Source of the DNA: Anthoceros angustus
Taxonomy: Eukaryota > Streptophyta > Anthocerotopsida > Anthocerotales > Anthocerotaceae
Assembly (NCBI GenBank): GCA_010909165.1
Contig: MU008164.1
Coordinates: 558,001-622,000 of the forward strand
DNA: 64,000 bases
Reading direction: 5' to 3'
Shown one piece after another: positions 11,880-23,172 of the stretch. The notes below the pieces were generated by a model. It saw nothing but the letters and a program-made list of their open reading frames with translations. It was not told the origin of the DNA and searched no databases. Position numbers and translations under genes: made by a program. The first letter of the stretch is position 1. Every line of letters begins with the position of its first letter.

Positions 11880-12975
11880 CCCGGATACCATTCGCTTGGA
11901 ATGGACCCCTTCCTCCCCAAGGGAAATTTGGGAAGAGATTCCCGCTTCCCTGTTGCTAGTGACGGCACCGGCAGAGCAGGCCCCAGCGGTTGTGTCGACA
12001 GGGCTAGAAGTCGCGTTGGTGGAGGCAGCTCCAGTGGTGACAAGGCCAACCCCGGGCGCCCTAGTAGAACCACGTCGAACCAGGACGGAGGGCCGGAAAA
12101 AGAAGGTGGCGTCCGAGGTGGCCGCCAAGACTACGGCACCGGTACCCCTACCGGTGAGCAAAGAGTGGGCGGAGGTAGAGCTGGCAGTCTGAGGAGCGGA
12201 GCGAGATGTAGCTCAAAGGGTAGGAGGACAGCAGCAACGCCAAGTGCTCTCCCAATCGGGAGAGGAAAAGCAGGCTAGCTCGAACTCGTCGCCCCACCGG
12301 ACCCCAAGCGTAGGAGGGCGGAAAAGGAGTTGGCCGCCAAAAGCGCCAAGGAAGTGGAGGGTACCGGTCTAGTGCAAGATGGGCAGGACCTAGGCCTCCT
12401 GATTGAGGCCGGAGCACCTGATCCAGACCAATTCCGCCGGGCGATCTGGCAATCTTTGGTAGGCCAGGAGATGCCCGTGTTGGGTTTGAAAGGAGTTCTC
12501 CTGCCACAGCAGTAGAGGAGGTTAGGCGAGTCCTGGCGTCAATGGCGGATGGCATGGTCTGGGGGCTCTGCCGAGCCTCTAAGAAAACGCAGGAGGTGGA
12601 GGCCACTAGGCGGCGCATGGTCGAACTCCAGGGCCAGATGGAAGCCGCCCAAGTTGCCAGGCGGAAGACAGAAAGCCTGGCCAGAATCGAGGAGGAAAAG
12701 CGCTGGACGGCAAAAAGGGAGGCTAAGTCCGCCCTACAAGATCGTGCCAGGGTCCTTCAGCTGTGAGAATAGCTGAAGTAAGCACAAGAGGCTCAAGCGC
12801 AGGTAAAGGCCTTGAGCCAAGAGCTAGGGAAGGCACAGCGCGCGATGGAGAAAGCACGGGCAACGGCGGAGGTCGCGAGGCAGGCAGCGGAGGAAGCCAA
12901 GAGGCAGCGGAGTCCGCTCGGCAAGAAGAATGACAAGCTCTGGAGTCCCAACTTAAAGAAGTAAGGGGCATGGAG
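11880..12975 (+). pseudogene. Gag-like retroelement fragment, plus-strand arm of an inverted pair
   Basis: Broken plus-strand frames (11896-12192, 12330-12515, 12542-12766) encode an Ala/Pro/Arg-rich segment, a KRRR-type basic patch region, and an Arg/Glu-rich coiled coil (EEEKRWTAKREAKSAL). They match in order the minus-strand frame at 13050-14000: the shared phrases EVEATRRRMV and ARIEEEK occur in both. Stops and frame changes make it non-functional. The reverse strand also carries an open frame (11717-12073) whose identity is unknown. Confidence 0.5.
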
Positions 12976-13049
12976 ACAAATGCAAGGACGGACCGGGAAC
13001 ACTACCGCATGGACCGGAACCATTAGAGGGAGGCGGTCGCTTCCATTTG

Positions 13050-14192
13050 CTAGCTCAGGTCCTCCGCTCGTGCCTGAGCCTCCTGGGCGTGCTTCAACGG
13101 TTCGCACAGCTGGAGCACCCGAGCCCTGTCTTGTTGGGCGGACCTTGCCTCCGTCTCCGTCATCCGGTGCTTCTCCTCCTCAATCCTAGCGAGGGATTCC
13201 CCTTCTTCCTGGCTGCCTGGGCTGCCTCCGTTTGACCTTGAAGTTTCACCATTCGTCTTCGGGTGGCCTCCACTTCCTGTGTCTTCTCTGTAGTTCCGTA
13301 GAGTCTCCACAACATGCCATCCATGACGGCCACCAAGACTCGCCATGTCTCCTCCACGGCCACCGCTGGCGATGCTCCCAAAAAAGGATGCAGGCATCTC
13401 CCGGTCCGTCAAGGACCGCCAGACCGCACTCCGGAGTGAGTCCGGGTTGGGTGCTCCGGACCCAATCAGGACCCTTAGGTCCTGTCCGTCCGGAGCAGGT
13501 CCGTTCACCTCCTTGGCCCGTTTCGCGGCCAATTCCTTCTCCGCTCTCCTTCGCTTTGGGTCCGGTGGGGGTGAAGGGGTCCCGGAGCTGGCTCTCTTCC
13601 CTCTCCTTGTAGGGGAGAGGACCGACTCCGGGTGAGGCTGCTGCCAGTGGCCTCCAACGCCCTGGGCAGCGTCCCCCTCTGCCCGTCGCACGGCCGCCTC
13701 TACCTCCGCCCCGCCGGGGGGCACACGCCGTCAGGCGGTGGAGTTGGGCGCTTGCTTCTTCTTCCGTGCCTCCGTCCTAGTCCGTTTGGGCTTGACGGGA
13801 GGGTCCGGAGCGGACCTTGTCACTGCTGGTGCTACTAGCACTTGCTCGATCCCCGTTGTCGCAGCCGCTGGGGACTGCTGCTCTGTTGGGGGCACCAGGA
13901 GAAGGGAAGCGAGGATTTCTTCCCAAACTTCCCTTGGAGGGGAGGGAGCATTTCAGGCGGATGGCATCTGGAATGCCCTCCCAGTCTTCCTCCTCCTGTG
14001 CGCGTCGTGTCTTGACCGGTCGGCTGTCGTGGTCCTGTGCTTCTCCTTCCCGCTCCCCCTCCGGTAGGGTGGCCAGCCCCCGTCGGAGGGCTCGTTCCTC
14101 TTCTTCTTCCTTCAGGAGATTGAGGTGTCCCCAGATATGCAAAATGAAAGGGGACAACGCCGAAGGGGGAGGCCGCTTGTTGCATAGCTTTC
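13050..14192 (-). pseudogene. Gag-like plant transposon ORF, C-terminal part, cut by the copia array
   Basis: The frame at 13050-13724 (224 residues) and overlapping frames up to 14185 encode a Glu-rich segment (LLKEEEEERAL), a Pro/Arg-rich linker and an Arg/Glu coiled coil. Its N-terminal continuation lies beyond the copia array at 25915-26438 on the same strand. Removing the array and one copy of its CTTTC target duplication brings the frames back into register, except for one in-frame TAG just beyond the junction. The architecture, a small helical domain followed by a long coiled coil, resembles the putative plant transposon protein / gag family; that naming is inference. Confidence 0.5.
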
Positions 14193-14443
14193 TGTAAGGG
14201 TATTAAAGCCCAATATACTTAGACTAATACACTTAGTCTAAGTTAGGTGTCAGTTAAGTATCATTAGCTTAGCTTAAGCTAATCACTAGGAAGCTTCTTG
14301 TGCTCCTTCCTCGGAGCTTCTTGTGGAGCTTCCTAGGAGCCTATTGGAGGTATAAATACCCTCCAAGCCTCATCTCAATGTGAGAGCTACTCTTGCCTCC
14401 TCCTCTCCTCTCCTCTTTCCACCGGCATGCCCACGATCCTTCA
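14193..14443 (+). repeat. Copia LTR 1 (5' outer)
   Basis: Begins TGTAAGGGTATTAAAGCC and ends CCTTCA, giving the usual TG...CA ends. A TATAAATA box at 14351-14358 sits within the inverted flanks TTGGAGG and CCCTCCAA and is a likely promoter core. Preceded by the CTTTC target duplication. Confidence 0.85.
14351..14358 (+). promoter_or_regulatory. LTR TATA box inside an inverted repeat
   Basis: TATAAATA with inverted flanks; the same arrangement is kept in LTR 2 and LTR 3. It probably directs transcription of the copia element. Confidence 0.55.
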
Positions 14444-14445
14444 AG

Positions 14446-14461
14446 CGGTATCGAGCCATGG
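14446..14461 (+). promoter_or_regulatory. Primer-binding site for initiator methionine tRNA
   Basis: CGGTATCGAGCCATGG just after LTR 1 resembles the plant copia site TGGTATCAGAGC, with CAG reduced to CG. The same altered form follows LTR 2 at about 19320. It primes minus-strand DNA synthesis in intact elements. Confidence 0.65.
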
Positions 14462-14540
14462 TTTGGTTGTGTTGTGATGCTAGAATTTTCTAGGCTGCGG
14501 CGGCGGCTCGTGGAATTGCAGGTGATCCGGATCGCGGCGA

Positions 14541-15060
14541 GGCGGCGCGGGCGCGCGGGCGCGCGGGCGCGCGGGCGCGCGGGCGCGCGGGCGCGCGGGC
14601 GCGCGGGCGCGCGGGCGCGCGGGCGCGCGGGCGCGCGGGCGCGCGGCCGCGCGGCGCGGGCGCGCGGGCGCGCGGGCGCGCGGGCGCGGCGCCAGCGCGG
14701 GCGCGCGCGCGGCGAGCAGCGGAGCGCGCGGCCGCAGCCAGCGCGCGCGCCAGCCGCCCAGCGGGCCCAGCGCGCCGCCAGCATGAGCGAGCGCGCGCCG
14801 GCGCGCCCTTGAGCGCCGGCGCGGCCGCGCGGCCTTGGCGCCGGCGCGGCGCGAGCCCAGCGCGAGCCTTGGCCGCGGCCGCCCAGCGCGCGCCGCCAGC
14901 CGCGGCCGCCCAGCAGGCGCCGGCCGCGGGCGCGGCAGCGCGGCCGTGGCGCGGCGCGTGGCGTCTTGGGCAGCGGTGGCAGCGCGGCGGTGGCCGTCGG
15001 CGCGAGCCGCGGGCGCGGCGGCGGCGGGCGCGGCAGCGCGGCGCGGCCGCGGGGCGGTGG
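14541..15060. repeat. Extreme GC-only leader of copia unit 1
   Basis: Between primer site and gag lies a block made almost wholly of G and C. About 150 bases near 14541-14692 have no A or T and consist of the word GGGCGCGC repeated; the rest is Ala/Arg-coding GC noise with CCAGCG and GGCCGC words. Open frames here on both strands (14490-15116) are artefacts of absent stop codons. The following bases (GAGAAATTTGTCGAGCG) recur after the matching block in unit 2. Confidence 0.85.
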
Positions 15061-15187
15061 CGAGAAATTTGTCGAGCGATTCGGCGGATTACTCGGTGGA
15101 AGTCCGCAAAATACACGACCGTATGGTTTTCTTCTTTGACTTTTCTAACAAGGCGAGTTGAGTGTTTAATCAGACGATTTTTGAGTC

Positions 15188-18100
15188 ATGATGTCTTCAT
15201 CGTCGAGCGTCATGTTCAATATCGAGAAGTTAGATGGTACTAACTTCCCGTTCTGGAAAGAACAAGTGTATAATGTTCTAGTGCAGAAAAAGCAGATCAA
15301 GCCCATAAAGTTGTTAGGCGTCAAACCAGATAGTATGACTCAGGATGAGTGGCAGGACCTGGATGAGCTTGCTAGATCTACTATCATGCTAACATTGTCA
15401 AAAACAGTGTACTTCAATGTGAAAGATAAGACCACGAGTTACGGACTGTGGCAGAAGCTGTGTGACCTGTATGAGAAGCAAAGTGCGGCTTCTCAGGTGT
15501 ATTGGTTGAAACAGCTGGTGGACTTGAAGATGAAGGAAGGGACGAGGATGTCCGATCATCTGAATGATTTCAATACCATTTTCAGCCAGCTCTCATCTCA
15601 AGGTATCACGTTCCCAGTTAGTGAGAGCTATGTTTCATTGGTCACATTACGGAGGTTGGGATACCTTTAAATGCGACTCGAGTAATTACACGCTAGTGGT
15701 CTTACCATTGTAAATGTAGAAGGTAGCACATTGGCGAGGAGGTGAGCAGGAAAAACATGGAACCTTCCAAAGGTTCCGGTGCCCTCATAGTGAGAGGGAG
15801 GTCCACTGCGAAGGGAAGCAACGGACGGAAGCTTCTCTCGTAGCAAATCTCGTAGTCGTAACAAGAATGTGGAGTGTCACTATTGTCACAAAGGGTCACT
15901 TCAAAGAGAGTGCGAGAAGTTCAAAAGGACCAAGGAAAAGAAGAAGCGGGACGACAAGAAGGCGACTTAAATGCATCGTTGGAAGAGTTAAACTACTGTT
16001 GAGGACGGAGATGTCCTTATCTCTTCTTACTTGAATCTTGCACAATTAACCGTGGATAGTCATTTATTACGCAATTGGATAATTGACTCGGTGCATCTTT
16101 CCATGTTACTCCGCATAGAGTGGTTTAACACGTATGATGCTACAAGGAAAGGATGCGTTAGGCTTGGAAATAACTATGCATGCGGATCGCAGCGTGGGTG
16201 ATGTGCAACTCAAGTTTGACAACGGATCTTCATTCATCTTTGAAGGGCGTTAGGCATGTTCGAAGTTGACAAAGAGCATGATTAGCGCGGAGACGGTTGG
16301 ATGATCTTTGGTTACCTTCTTGGTTTGGGGATCACTCTTGGAAGATCTCCAAAGGTTCTCTTGTGTTAGCTCGTGGATCGAAGTGTGGCACTTTGTACTC
16401 ACTTCAGGTAAACACTGTCAAAGATCATGTGATCTGTGTGACAGAGCAGCCAAATGTTTCCTTGTGGCATTGCCGGTTAGGACATATGTCTCAGAAGGGA
16501 ATGAAGGTTTTATCTCGTTCTGGTTATATCCCTGTTCTTAACTTCTCTGATCTCTCGATGTGTGAGCACTGTTTATATGGGAAACAGACAAAATCATCAC
16601 ATCGAACACGAGGTAAAAGTAGAAGTAAACCTCTTGAGTTGGTTCACAGCGATGTATGTGGACCTATGCCTACTGCATCATTAGGCGGTGCCTCTTATTT
16701 TGTCACTTTCATAGATGATTTCTCACGCAAGGTGTGGGTTTATCCTTTGAGGAAAAAGGATGAAGTTCTGACGGTGTTTCAGAAATTTGTCACCCTTGTA
16801 GAGAATCAGTCTGGCCACCGATTGAAGTGTCTAAGGACAGATAATGGTGGCGAGTATGTTTCAGCTTTCGGTCATTACGTGATTCCAAGGAATCAAAAGA
16901 GAATTATTGTAGTATACTCCTCCACAAAATGGTGTGGTGGCGGATGAGCAGAACCATTCGAGAGGATGCGTAGTTTGTTGTCAAACTCGGATTGCCTAAT
17001 GGGTTTTGGCGAGCGGTGTCTGCAGTTCATCTTATTAAGATCTCCTAATAAAATTGATGAGCGAGTTCGGAGGAGCTATGGTGCGGAAAGAAACCATCCT
17101 ACAAGCATCTGCGAGTGTTTGGGTGTGAGGCATCTTGCCATGTTCCAAAAGAGTTTCGGGACAAGTTGGCACCTAAGTCCAAGAAATGTATTTTTCTTGG
17201 CTATGGTGATTCGGTGAGATGGGATACCGTTTGTGGGATCCGAGGCTAGAAAGGTTGTTCGTACTAACGTGTTCTTCAATGAGAACAAGATGCAGGAAGC
17301 CTACTCCAAGCGTGGAGGTGCGAAGGGTGATCTTCCAAGAAGATGGACATGATCATCATGGGCGGGTTGAAGTGGTAATGTGCGAGCACATTCCTCCACC
17401 GATAGATGAACCAAGAGTCGAACAAGCTCCTATAGAGGTGCACATGCCGTGGTCGAGGCAGATTACACGACCTCGGCGGTATGATCCATCTCTGGATTAT
17501 GTTATGCTGACAGATTGTGGGGAACCCTCTTCTTACAAAGAGGCTCTGTCAACGAGTAACAAAGACAAGTGGGAGAAGGCCATGCAGTCAGAAATGAATT
17601 CGCTGCATAAGAACCAAACTTGGGAGTTGGTTCCGTTGCCTAAGGATAAGAAGGCACTACCGTGCAAATGGGTGTACAAGATGAAGGTCATACCGCTTGA
17701 TGGCAAACCAAAGTACAAGGCCCGATTGGTTGCTAAGGGTTTCAAGCAACAACGGGCATTGACTTTGATGAGATTTTCTCACCGAGTCAAAATGACAACT
17801 TTGCGATGTGTTCTTGCTTTGGTTGCGAGGATGATATGGAACTTGCGGATGGATGTCAAGGCGGCATTCTTGCATGGTGACCTTCAAGAGGGCGTCTACA
17901 TGCGACAACGGAAGGTTTTGTTGAGAAGGGCAAAGAGCATCGGTGCGAGGTTGAGGAAGAGCCTTTATGGTTTGAAGCAGGCACCAGTGGTATCACAAGT
18001 TCCACTCATTTATGCTTTCTCAAGGCTACAAAGCGTGGCGATGAGGATCATTGCCTCTATCTGAAACAAGCTAAGGATCAAAGCTTGCTCATTTTGATCC

Positions 18101-19025
18101 TCTATGTGGATGATATGCTAATTCTTTGGAGCGATCTTGATGAGATTTCGTTGAAGTCAAAGTTGAATGCTCACTTTGAAATACAGACTTGGGAGGCGAG
18201 CCATATACTTGGCATGCGTATTCGTCGCAGACATAAGCGTCGCTTTATTTGTCTCGACGGAATACATTAACAGGGTGCTTCAACATTTCAACATGGAGAA
18301 GGGGAAGCCATTGGGTACTCCATTGCCTCCATATGTGAAACTTTCAAGCGCGGATTGCCCAAGCTCTGAGGAGGACAAAGCCGAAATGGAGGAGGTCCCA
18401 TACTCATCAGTTGTAGGGAGTTTGATGTATGCAATGATTGCTACACGTCCTGACATTGTCTTTGCAGTGGGAGTGGTTAGCAGGTTTATGTCAAACCCTG
18501 GCAAGAAGCATTGGGAGGCAGTAAAAGGAGTTATGAAGTATCTGAATGGTACAAAAGCTTTGTGCATATGTTTTGGTAGTGAAGATGCATGTGTGGTTGG
18601 GTACAGATCGATTATCGAGGATATGGACAAAGGAGGTCCACATCAGTTATGTCTTCACGTGCCTTTGGAGGCGATCTCATGGCGATCTCGTTTGCGATCG
18701 TGCATTACGCTATCTACCACAGAGGCCGAGTATGTTGCAAAGAATCGAGGCTTGCAAGGAAGCCATATGGCTTGCTCGTTTAGTGGGAGACTTGGGGATC
18801 AAGGTTGAGTGCCGGTGTTGCATTGTGATAGCAGTGCTATCCAATTGGCAAAGAATCCGATGTTTCATGCGAAGACTAAACATGTGGATGTGAAGTATCA
18901 CTTCATTCGAGAGGTGTTGGACGACAAGAGGGTACAACTTGTCAAGGTTCACAGGCGAACCTAGATATTCTTACCAAGGGACTCTCTACGAGCAATTTGC
19001 ACAAGCTCGGACAGATGGGCATGAG
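15188..19025 (+). pseudogene. Copia unit 1 gag-pol, frameshifted
   Basis: Gag (UBN2-type, 15188-15668) begins with the family phrase LDGTNFPFWKEQV. A zinc knuckle follows near 15866-15930 (CHYC...REC) with a disturbed frame. The protease motif near 16080 reads IIDS with one base missing before the expected GAS. The GAG-pre-integrase zinc region (WHCRLGHMSQKG) and integrase core (SDVCGP, FIDDFSRK, RTDNGGEYVSAF) are in the open frame 16297-16947. Reverse transcriptase runs about 17560-18330 with YVDDML at 18103-18120. RNase H lies about 18590-18960. At least six frame breaks, many at positions where a CAG or CTG appears to have lost a base, leave no intact polyprotein. Confidence 0.85.
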
Positions 19026-19060
19026 ATAGTCCATTCTCCTCTGAAGGTAAATTGGCCTTT

Positions 19061-19071
19061 AAGTGGGAGGT
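19061..19071 (+). promoter_or_regulatory. Polypurine tract before LTR 2
   Basis: AAGTGGGAGGT lies directly before LTR 2, and the same tract precedes LTR 3 at about 25647-25657. It is the expected plus-strand primer of the retroelement. Confidence 0.6.
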
Positions 19072-19317
19072 TGTAAGGGTATTAAAGCCCAATGTACTTA
19101 GACTAATACACTTAGTCTAAGTTAGGTGTCGATTAAGTATCATTAGCTTAAGCTAATCACTAGGAAGCTTCTTGTGCTCCTTCCTAGGAGCTTCTTGTGG
19201 AGCTTCCTAGGAGCCTATTGGAGGTATAAATACCCTCCAAGCCTCATCTCAATGTGAGAGCTACTCTTGCCTCCTCCTCTCCTCTCCTCTTTCCACCGGC
19301 ATGCCCACGATCCTTCA
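19072..19317 (+). repeat. Copia LTR 2 (middle, shared)
   Basis: Same TG...CA ends and TATAAATA box as LTR 1. It serves as 3' LTR of unit 1 and 5' LTR of unit 2. It lacks its own target duplication. Confidence 0.85.
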
Positions 19318-19394
19318 AGCGGTATCGAGCCATGGTTTGGTTGTGTTGTGATGCTAGAATTTTCTAGGCTGCGGGCGGCAGGCTCGTGGAATTG

Positions 19395-19930
19395 GTGATC
19401 GGCGCCCGGCCGCGAGCGCGCGGGCCGGCGGCGCGCGGGCGCGCGGGCGCGCGGGCGCGCGGGCGCGCGGGCGCGCGGGCGCGCGGCCGCGCGGCGCGGG
19501 CGCGCGGGCGCGCGGGCGCGCGGGCGCGGCGCGGCCGCGCGGCGCGGCCGCGCGGCGCGGCCGCGCGGCGCGGCCGCGCGGCGCGGGCGCGCGGGCGCGC
19601 GGGCGCGCGGGCGCGCGGCCGCGCGGCGCGGCCGCGCGGCGCGGCCGCGGGCGCGGCGCGGCGCGGCGCCCGGCCGCGAGCGCGGCGCGCGGGCGCGCGG
19701 GCGCGCGGCCGCGCGGCGCGGCCGCGCGGCGCGGCCGCGCGGCGCGGCCGCGCGGCGCGGCCGCGCGGCGCGGCCGCGGGCGCGGCGGCGCGCGGCGCGG
19801 CCGCGCGGCGCGGCCGCGCGGCGCGGCCGCGCGGCGCGGGCGCGCGGGCGCGCGGGCGCGCGGGCGCGCGGGCGCGCGGGCGCGCGGGCGCGCGGGCGCG
19901 CGGGCGCGCGGGCGCGGCGCGGCGGTGGCG
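19395..19930. repeat. Extreme GC-only leader of copia unit 2
   Basis: Two runs of about 263 and 244 bases (near 19416-19678 and 19681-19924) contain only G and C. They are built of GGGCGCGC and GGCCGCGC words, the latter making NotI-type GCGGCCGC sites. Apparent Arg/Ala/Pro-rich open frames on both strands are not genes. Confidence 0.85.
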
Positions 19931-20062
19931 AGAAAATTTGTCGAGCGATTCGGCGGATTACTCGTGGAATAGTCAGCGGCAAAATACACGACCGTATGGT
20001 GCTTTCTTCTTTGACTTTTCTAACAAGGCGAGTTGAGTGTTTAATCTATCGATTTTTGAGTC

Positions 20063-21837
20063 ATGATGTCTTCATCGTAAAGCGTCATGTTCAATATCGA
20101 GAAGTTAGATGGTACTAACTTCCGTTGGAAAGAACAAGTGTATAATGTTCTAGTGCGGATCAAGCCCATAAAGTTGTTAGGCGTCAAACCGGATAGTATG
20201 ACACGGGATGAGTGGCGGGACTGGATGAGCTTGCTAGATCTACTATCATGCTAACATTGTCAAAAGCAGTGTACTTCAATGTGAAAGATAAGACCACGAG
20301 TTACTGATGGCGGTATGTGACTGTATGAGAAGCAAAGTGCGGCTTCTCGGTGTATTGGTTGAAACAATGGTGGACTTGAAGATGAAGGAAGGGACGAGGA
20401 TGTCCGATCATCGAATGATTTCAATACCATTTTCAGCCAGCTCTCATCTCAAGGTATCACGTTCCCAGTTAGTGAGAGCTATGTTTCATTGGTCACATTA
20501 CGAGTTGGGATACCTTTAAATGCGACTCGAGTAATTGCTAGTGGTCTTACCATTGTAAATGTAGAAGGTAGCTGATGGCGAGGAGGTGAGCAGGAAAAAC
20601 ATGGAACCTTCCAAAGGTTCCGGTGCCCTCATAGTGAGAGGGAGGTCCGCTGCGAAGGGAAGCAACGGACGGAAGCTTCTCTCGTAGCAAATCTCGTAAC
20701 AAGAATGTGGAGTGTCACTATTGTCACAAAGGGTCACTTCAAAGAGAGTGCGAGAAGTTCAAAAGGACCAAGGAAAAGAAGAAGCGGGACGACAAGAAGG
20801 CGACTTCATCGAGTTGGAAGAGTTAAACTCGTTGAGGACGGAGATGTCCTTATCTCTTCTTACTTGAATGCCGCACAATTAACCCGTGGATAGTCATTTA
20901 TTACGCAATTGGATAATTGACTCGGTGCATCTTTCCATGTTACTCGCATAGAGAGTGGTTTAACACGTATGATGCTACAAGGAAAGGATGCGTTAGGCTT
21001 GGAAATAACTATGCATGCGGATCGCGGTAGGTGATGTGCAACTCAAGTTTGACAACGGATCTTCATTCATCTGAAGGGCGTTAGGCATGTTCGAAGTTGA
21101 CAAAGAGCATGATTAGCGCGGAGACGGTTGGATGATCTTTGGTTACCACTGGTTTGGGGATCACTCTTGGAAGATCTCCAAAGGTTCTCTTGTGTTAGCT
21201 CGTGGATCGAGTGTGGCACTTTGTACTCACTTGAGTAAACACAAAGATCATGTGATGTGGCCAAATGTTTCCTTGTGGCATTGCGGTTAGGACATATGTC
21301 TCGAGAAGGGAATGAAGGTTTTATCTCGTTACGGTTATATCCGTTAACTTCTCGATCTCTCGATGTGAGCCTTTGTTTATATGGGAAGCAGACAAAATCA
21401 TCACATCGAACACGAGGTAAAAGTAGAAGTAAACCTCTTGAGTTGGTTCGCGATGTATGTGGACCTATGCCCTCTGCATCATTAGGCGGTGCCTCTATTT
21501 TCACTTTCATAGATGATTTCTCACGCAAGGTGTGGGTTTATCCTTTGAGGAAAAAGGATGAAGTTCGGCGGTGTTTGAAATTTGTCACCCTTGTAGAGAA
21601 TCGATCGCCGATTGAAGTGTCTAAGGGCGGATAATGGTGGCGAGTATGTTTCAGCTTTCGGTCGTGATTCCAAGGGAATCAAAAGAGAATTGACGTATCT
21701 CCTCCACAAAATGGTGTGGTGGCGGATGAATGTAACCATTCGAGGAGAGGATCGTGGTTTGTTGTCAAACTCGGATTGCCTAATGGGTTTTGGCGAGCGG
21801 TGTCTGCATTCATCTTATTAAGATCTCCTAATAAAAT
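20063..21837 (+). pseudogene. Copia unit 2, gag to integrase part, heavily indel-ridden
   Basis: Collinear with 15188-17055 of unit 1, but with dozens of 1-4 base losses, so only short frames remain (20307-20519, 21257-21634). Recognisable pieces include the gag phrase LKMKEGTRMSDH, the zinc region CLYGKQTKSSHR and integrase FIDDFSRKVWVYP. Losses fall mostly where unit 1 has CAG, CTG or CCAG. Confidence 0.8.
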
Positions 21838-23172
21838 TTGATGAGCAATGAAAAATGGCCTGTCGGATGCTCAACCACAAGTCGGCAGCGGCAAGTGCAC
21901 AACACATGGTTAGGCCTCATAGCAATAAAATTTTAGAAAACAATTCTTTTGTCAACACCCTCCTGAGGTACAATAACGAGGAATGAGAAGTGGGTAGGCT
22001 TCTCACCGCCCATTAGCATTCATACATACGAATCCGCGCACAAGAGAAAGGAGTTTGGCCCAAGGGCCATGCCCTATTGCATTGGAAGGCCCTCGCCTCT
22101 GATTGAGAACTCTCTTGTAGTCCTCGGCGGCTCATCGCAGGACTCATTAATTTGCAGCTCACAGAGCCCTATGTTCTAGTTTATAGCGAATGCATACTCT
22201 TAGCTACCTAGCCATGGGCCCAAACTTTGTAGAAGGTAGGGCCAGCCTTATATAATTTTCTTAGAAATCCCCAACTCGACATTAGGAATAGTTTCTTAAA
22301 CCTTATCATATAATTAAATAATAAAAAACTTTCTGAATCTCTAAAACCGAATAGAAGGAATAAACGTTATAATATAAAATAATAAAAATAATCCTCAAAT
22401 AATGATCTCCTTATGGACCTATAAAGGATCCTTTCAATACTGCGCCCTTATCACCGCACTAGAGTACCTTGGTAATAAACTGTGCTGTTGCTCAACAATT
22501 TGTGGCATTCAATTTGGAGACTCGGTTCATTTCTTCACTGGGCAGGAGATAAGGATTAGGATCTTGTGGGCCCGTAGCCCTGGTTGCCCATAGGCTGGTA
22601 ACGTATTCTCGGTCACGTTGAGTGCTCAGTCTCCCTACTCCCTCTTTCTCCAAATCAATCCTCTGCTGGCCAGCGTTTCCATCCACTCTAGCTGCTCTCT
22701 CATCCTGCCCGTGCTTCGCCTGCGATTTCTCGGTGGCTATGGCGCAGGCAGTGGCATCCATGGCGGGACTGTCGCCGGCCGTTCTGGAAGGGAGCCTGGT
22801 GGTGAGCAGCGCCAGCCAGCTCAGCAGCAGCGCCAGCAGCAGCAGCCGAGTCGCTCTGAGACGGGAGCCGTGGTTGCCGTGCGCACAGCGCAGTGAGAGT
22901 CGGAATCGCAGAGCAGACGGTCCATGCTCGGCCTGCTCGCGGCTTCTGTGGCGGCTGGAGCCTTGGCTTCCTCTGCGCGTGCGGAGCCCGCTCCTCCAGA
23001 ACTCAAGCCGCCTCCTCCCTCTTCGGCGGCCTGCGTGAGTTCCCTCATTTCACCAGAATGCGGCACATTTGCTTGCTTCTTGACAAGGAAGCTGAGGAAA
23101 ATGCAGGACTTCTTGCAATGTCGAGACTCTGTGGAGCAGAGGACCTTGCAGTGAAGGAATCTTGCGGAAAGA
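21838..23172 (+). pseudogene. Captured PsbQ fragment 1 (upstream region, exon 1, part of intron 1)
   Basis: Matches 28130-29517 of the native PsbQ locus in the same orientation: about 900 bp of upstream DNA, exon 1 from the ATG at 22739, and most of intron 1. The left join to copia is at TTGATGAGC and the right join at TGCGGAAAGA, words shared by copia unit 1 (17054-17062, 17082-17091) and the PsbQ locus. Only about 20 bases of copia between these words are missing. Exons 2 and 3 are absent and exon 1 carries small losses, so no PsbQ can be made. The upstream part shows many CAG changes against the native copy. Confidence 0.9.

Noticed and set aside
14490-15116. Long Arg/Ala/Pro-rich open frames on both strands
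   Set aside because: They lie in a G/C-only repeat with no stop codons possible; composition alone explains them.
19215-20036. Open frames of 211-255 residues over the second GC block
   Set aside because: Same cause as the first GC block; frames exist on both strands and carry only repeat translation.
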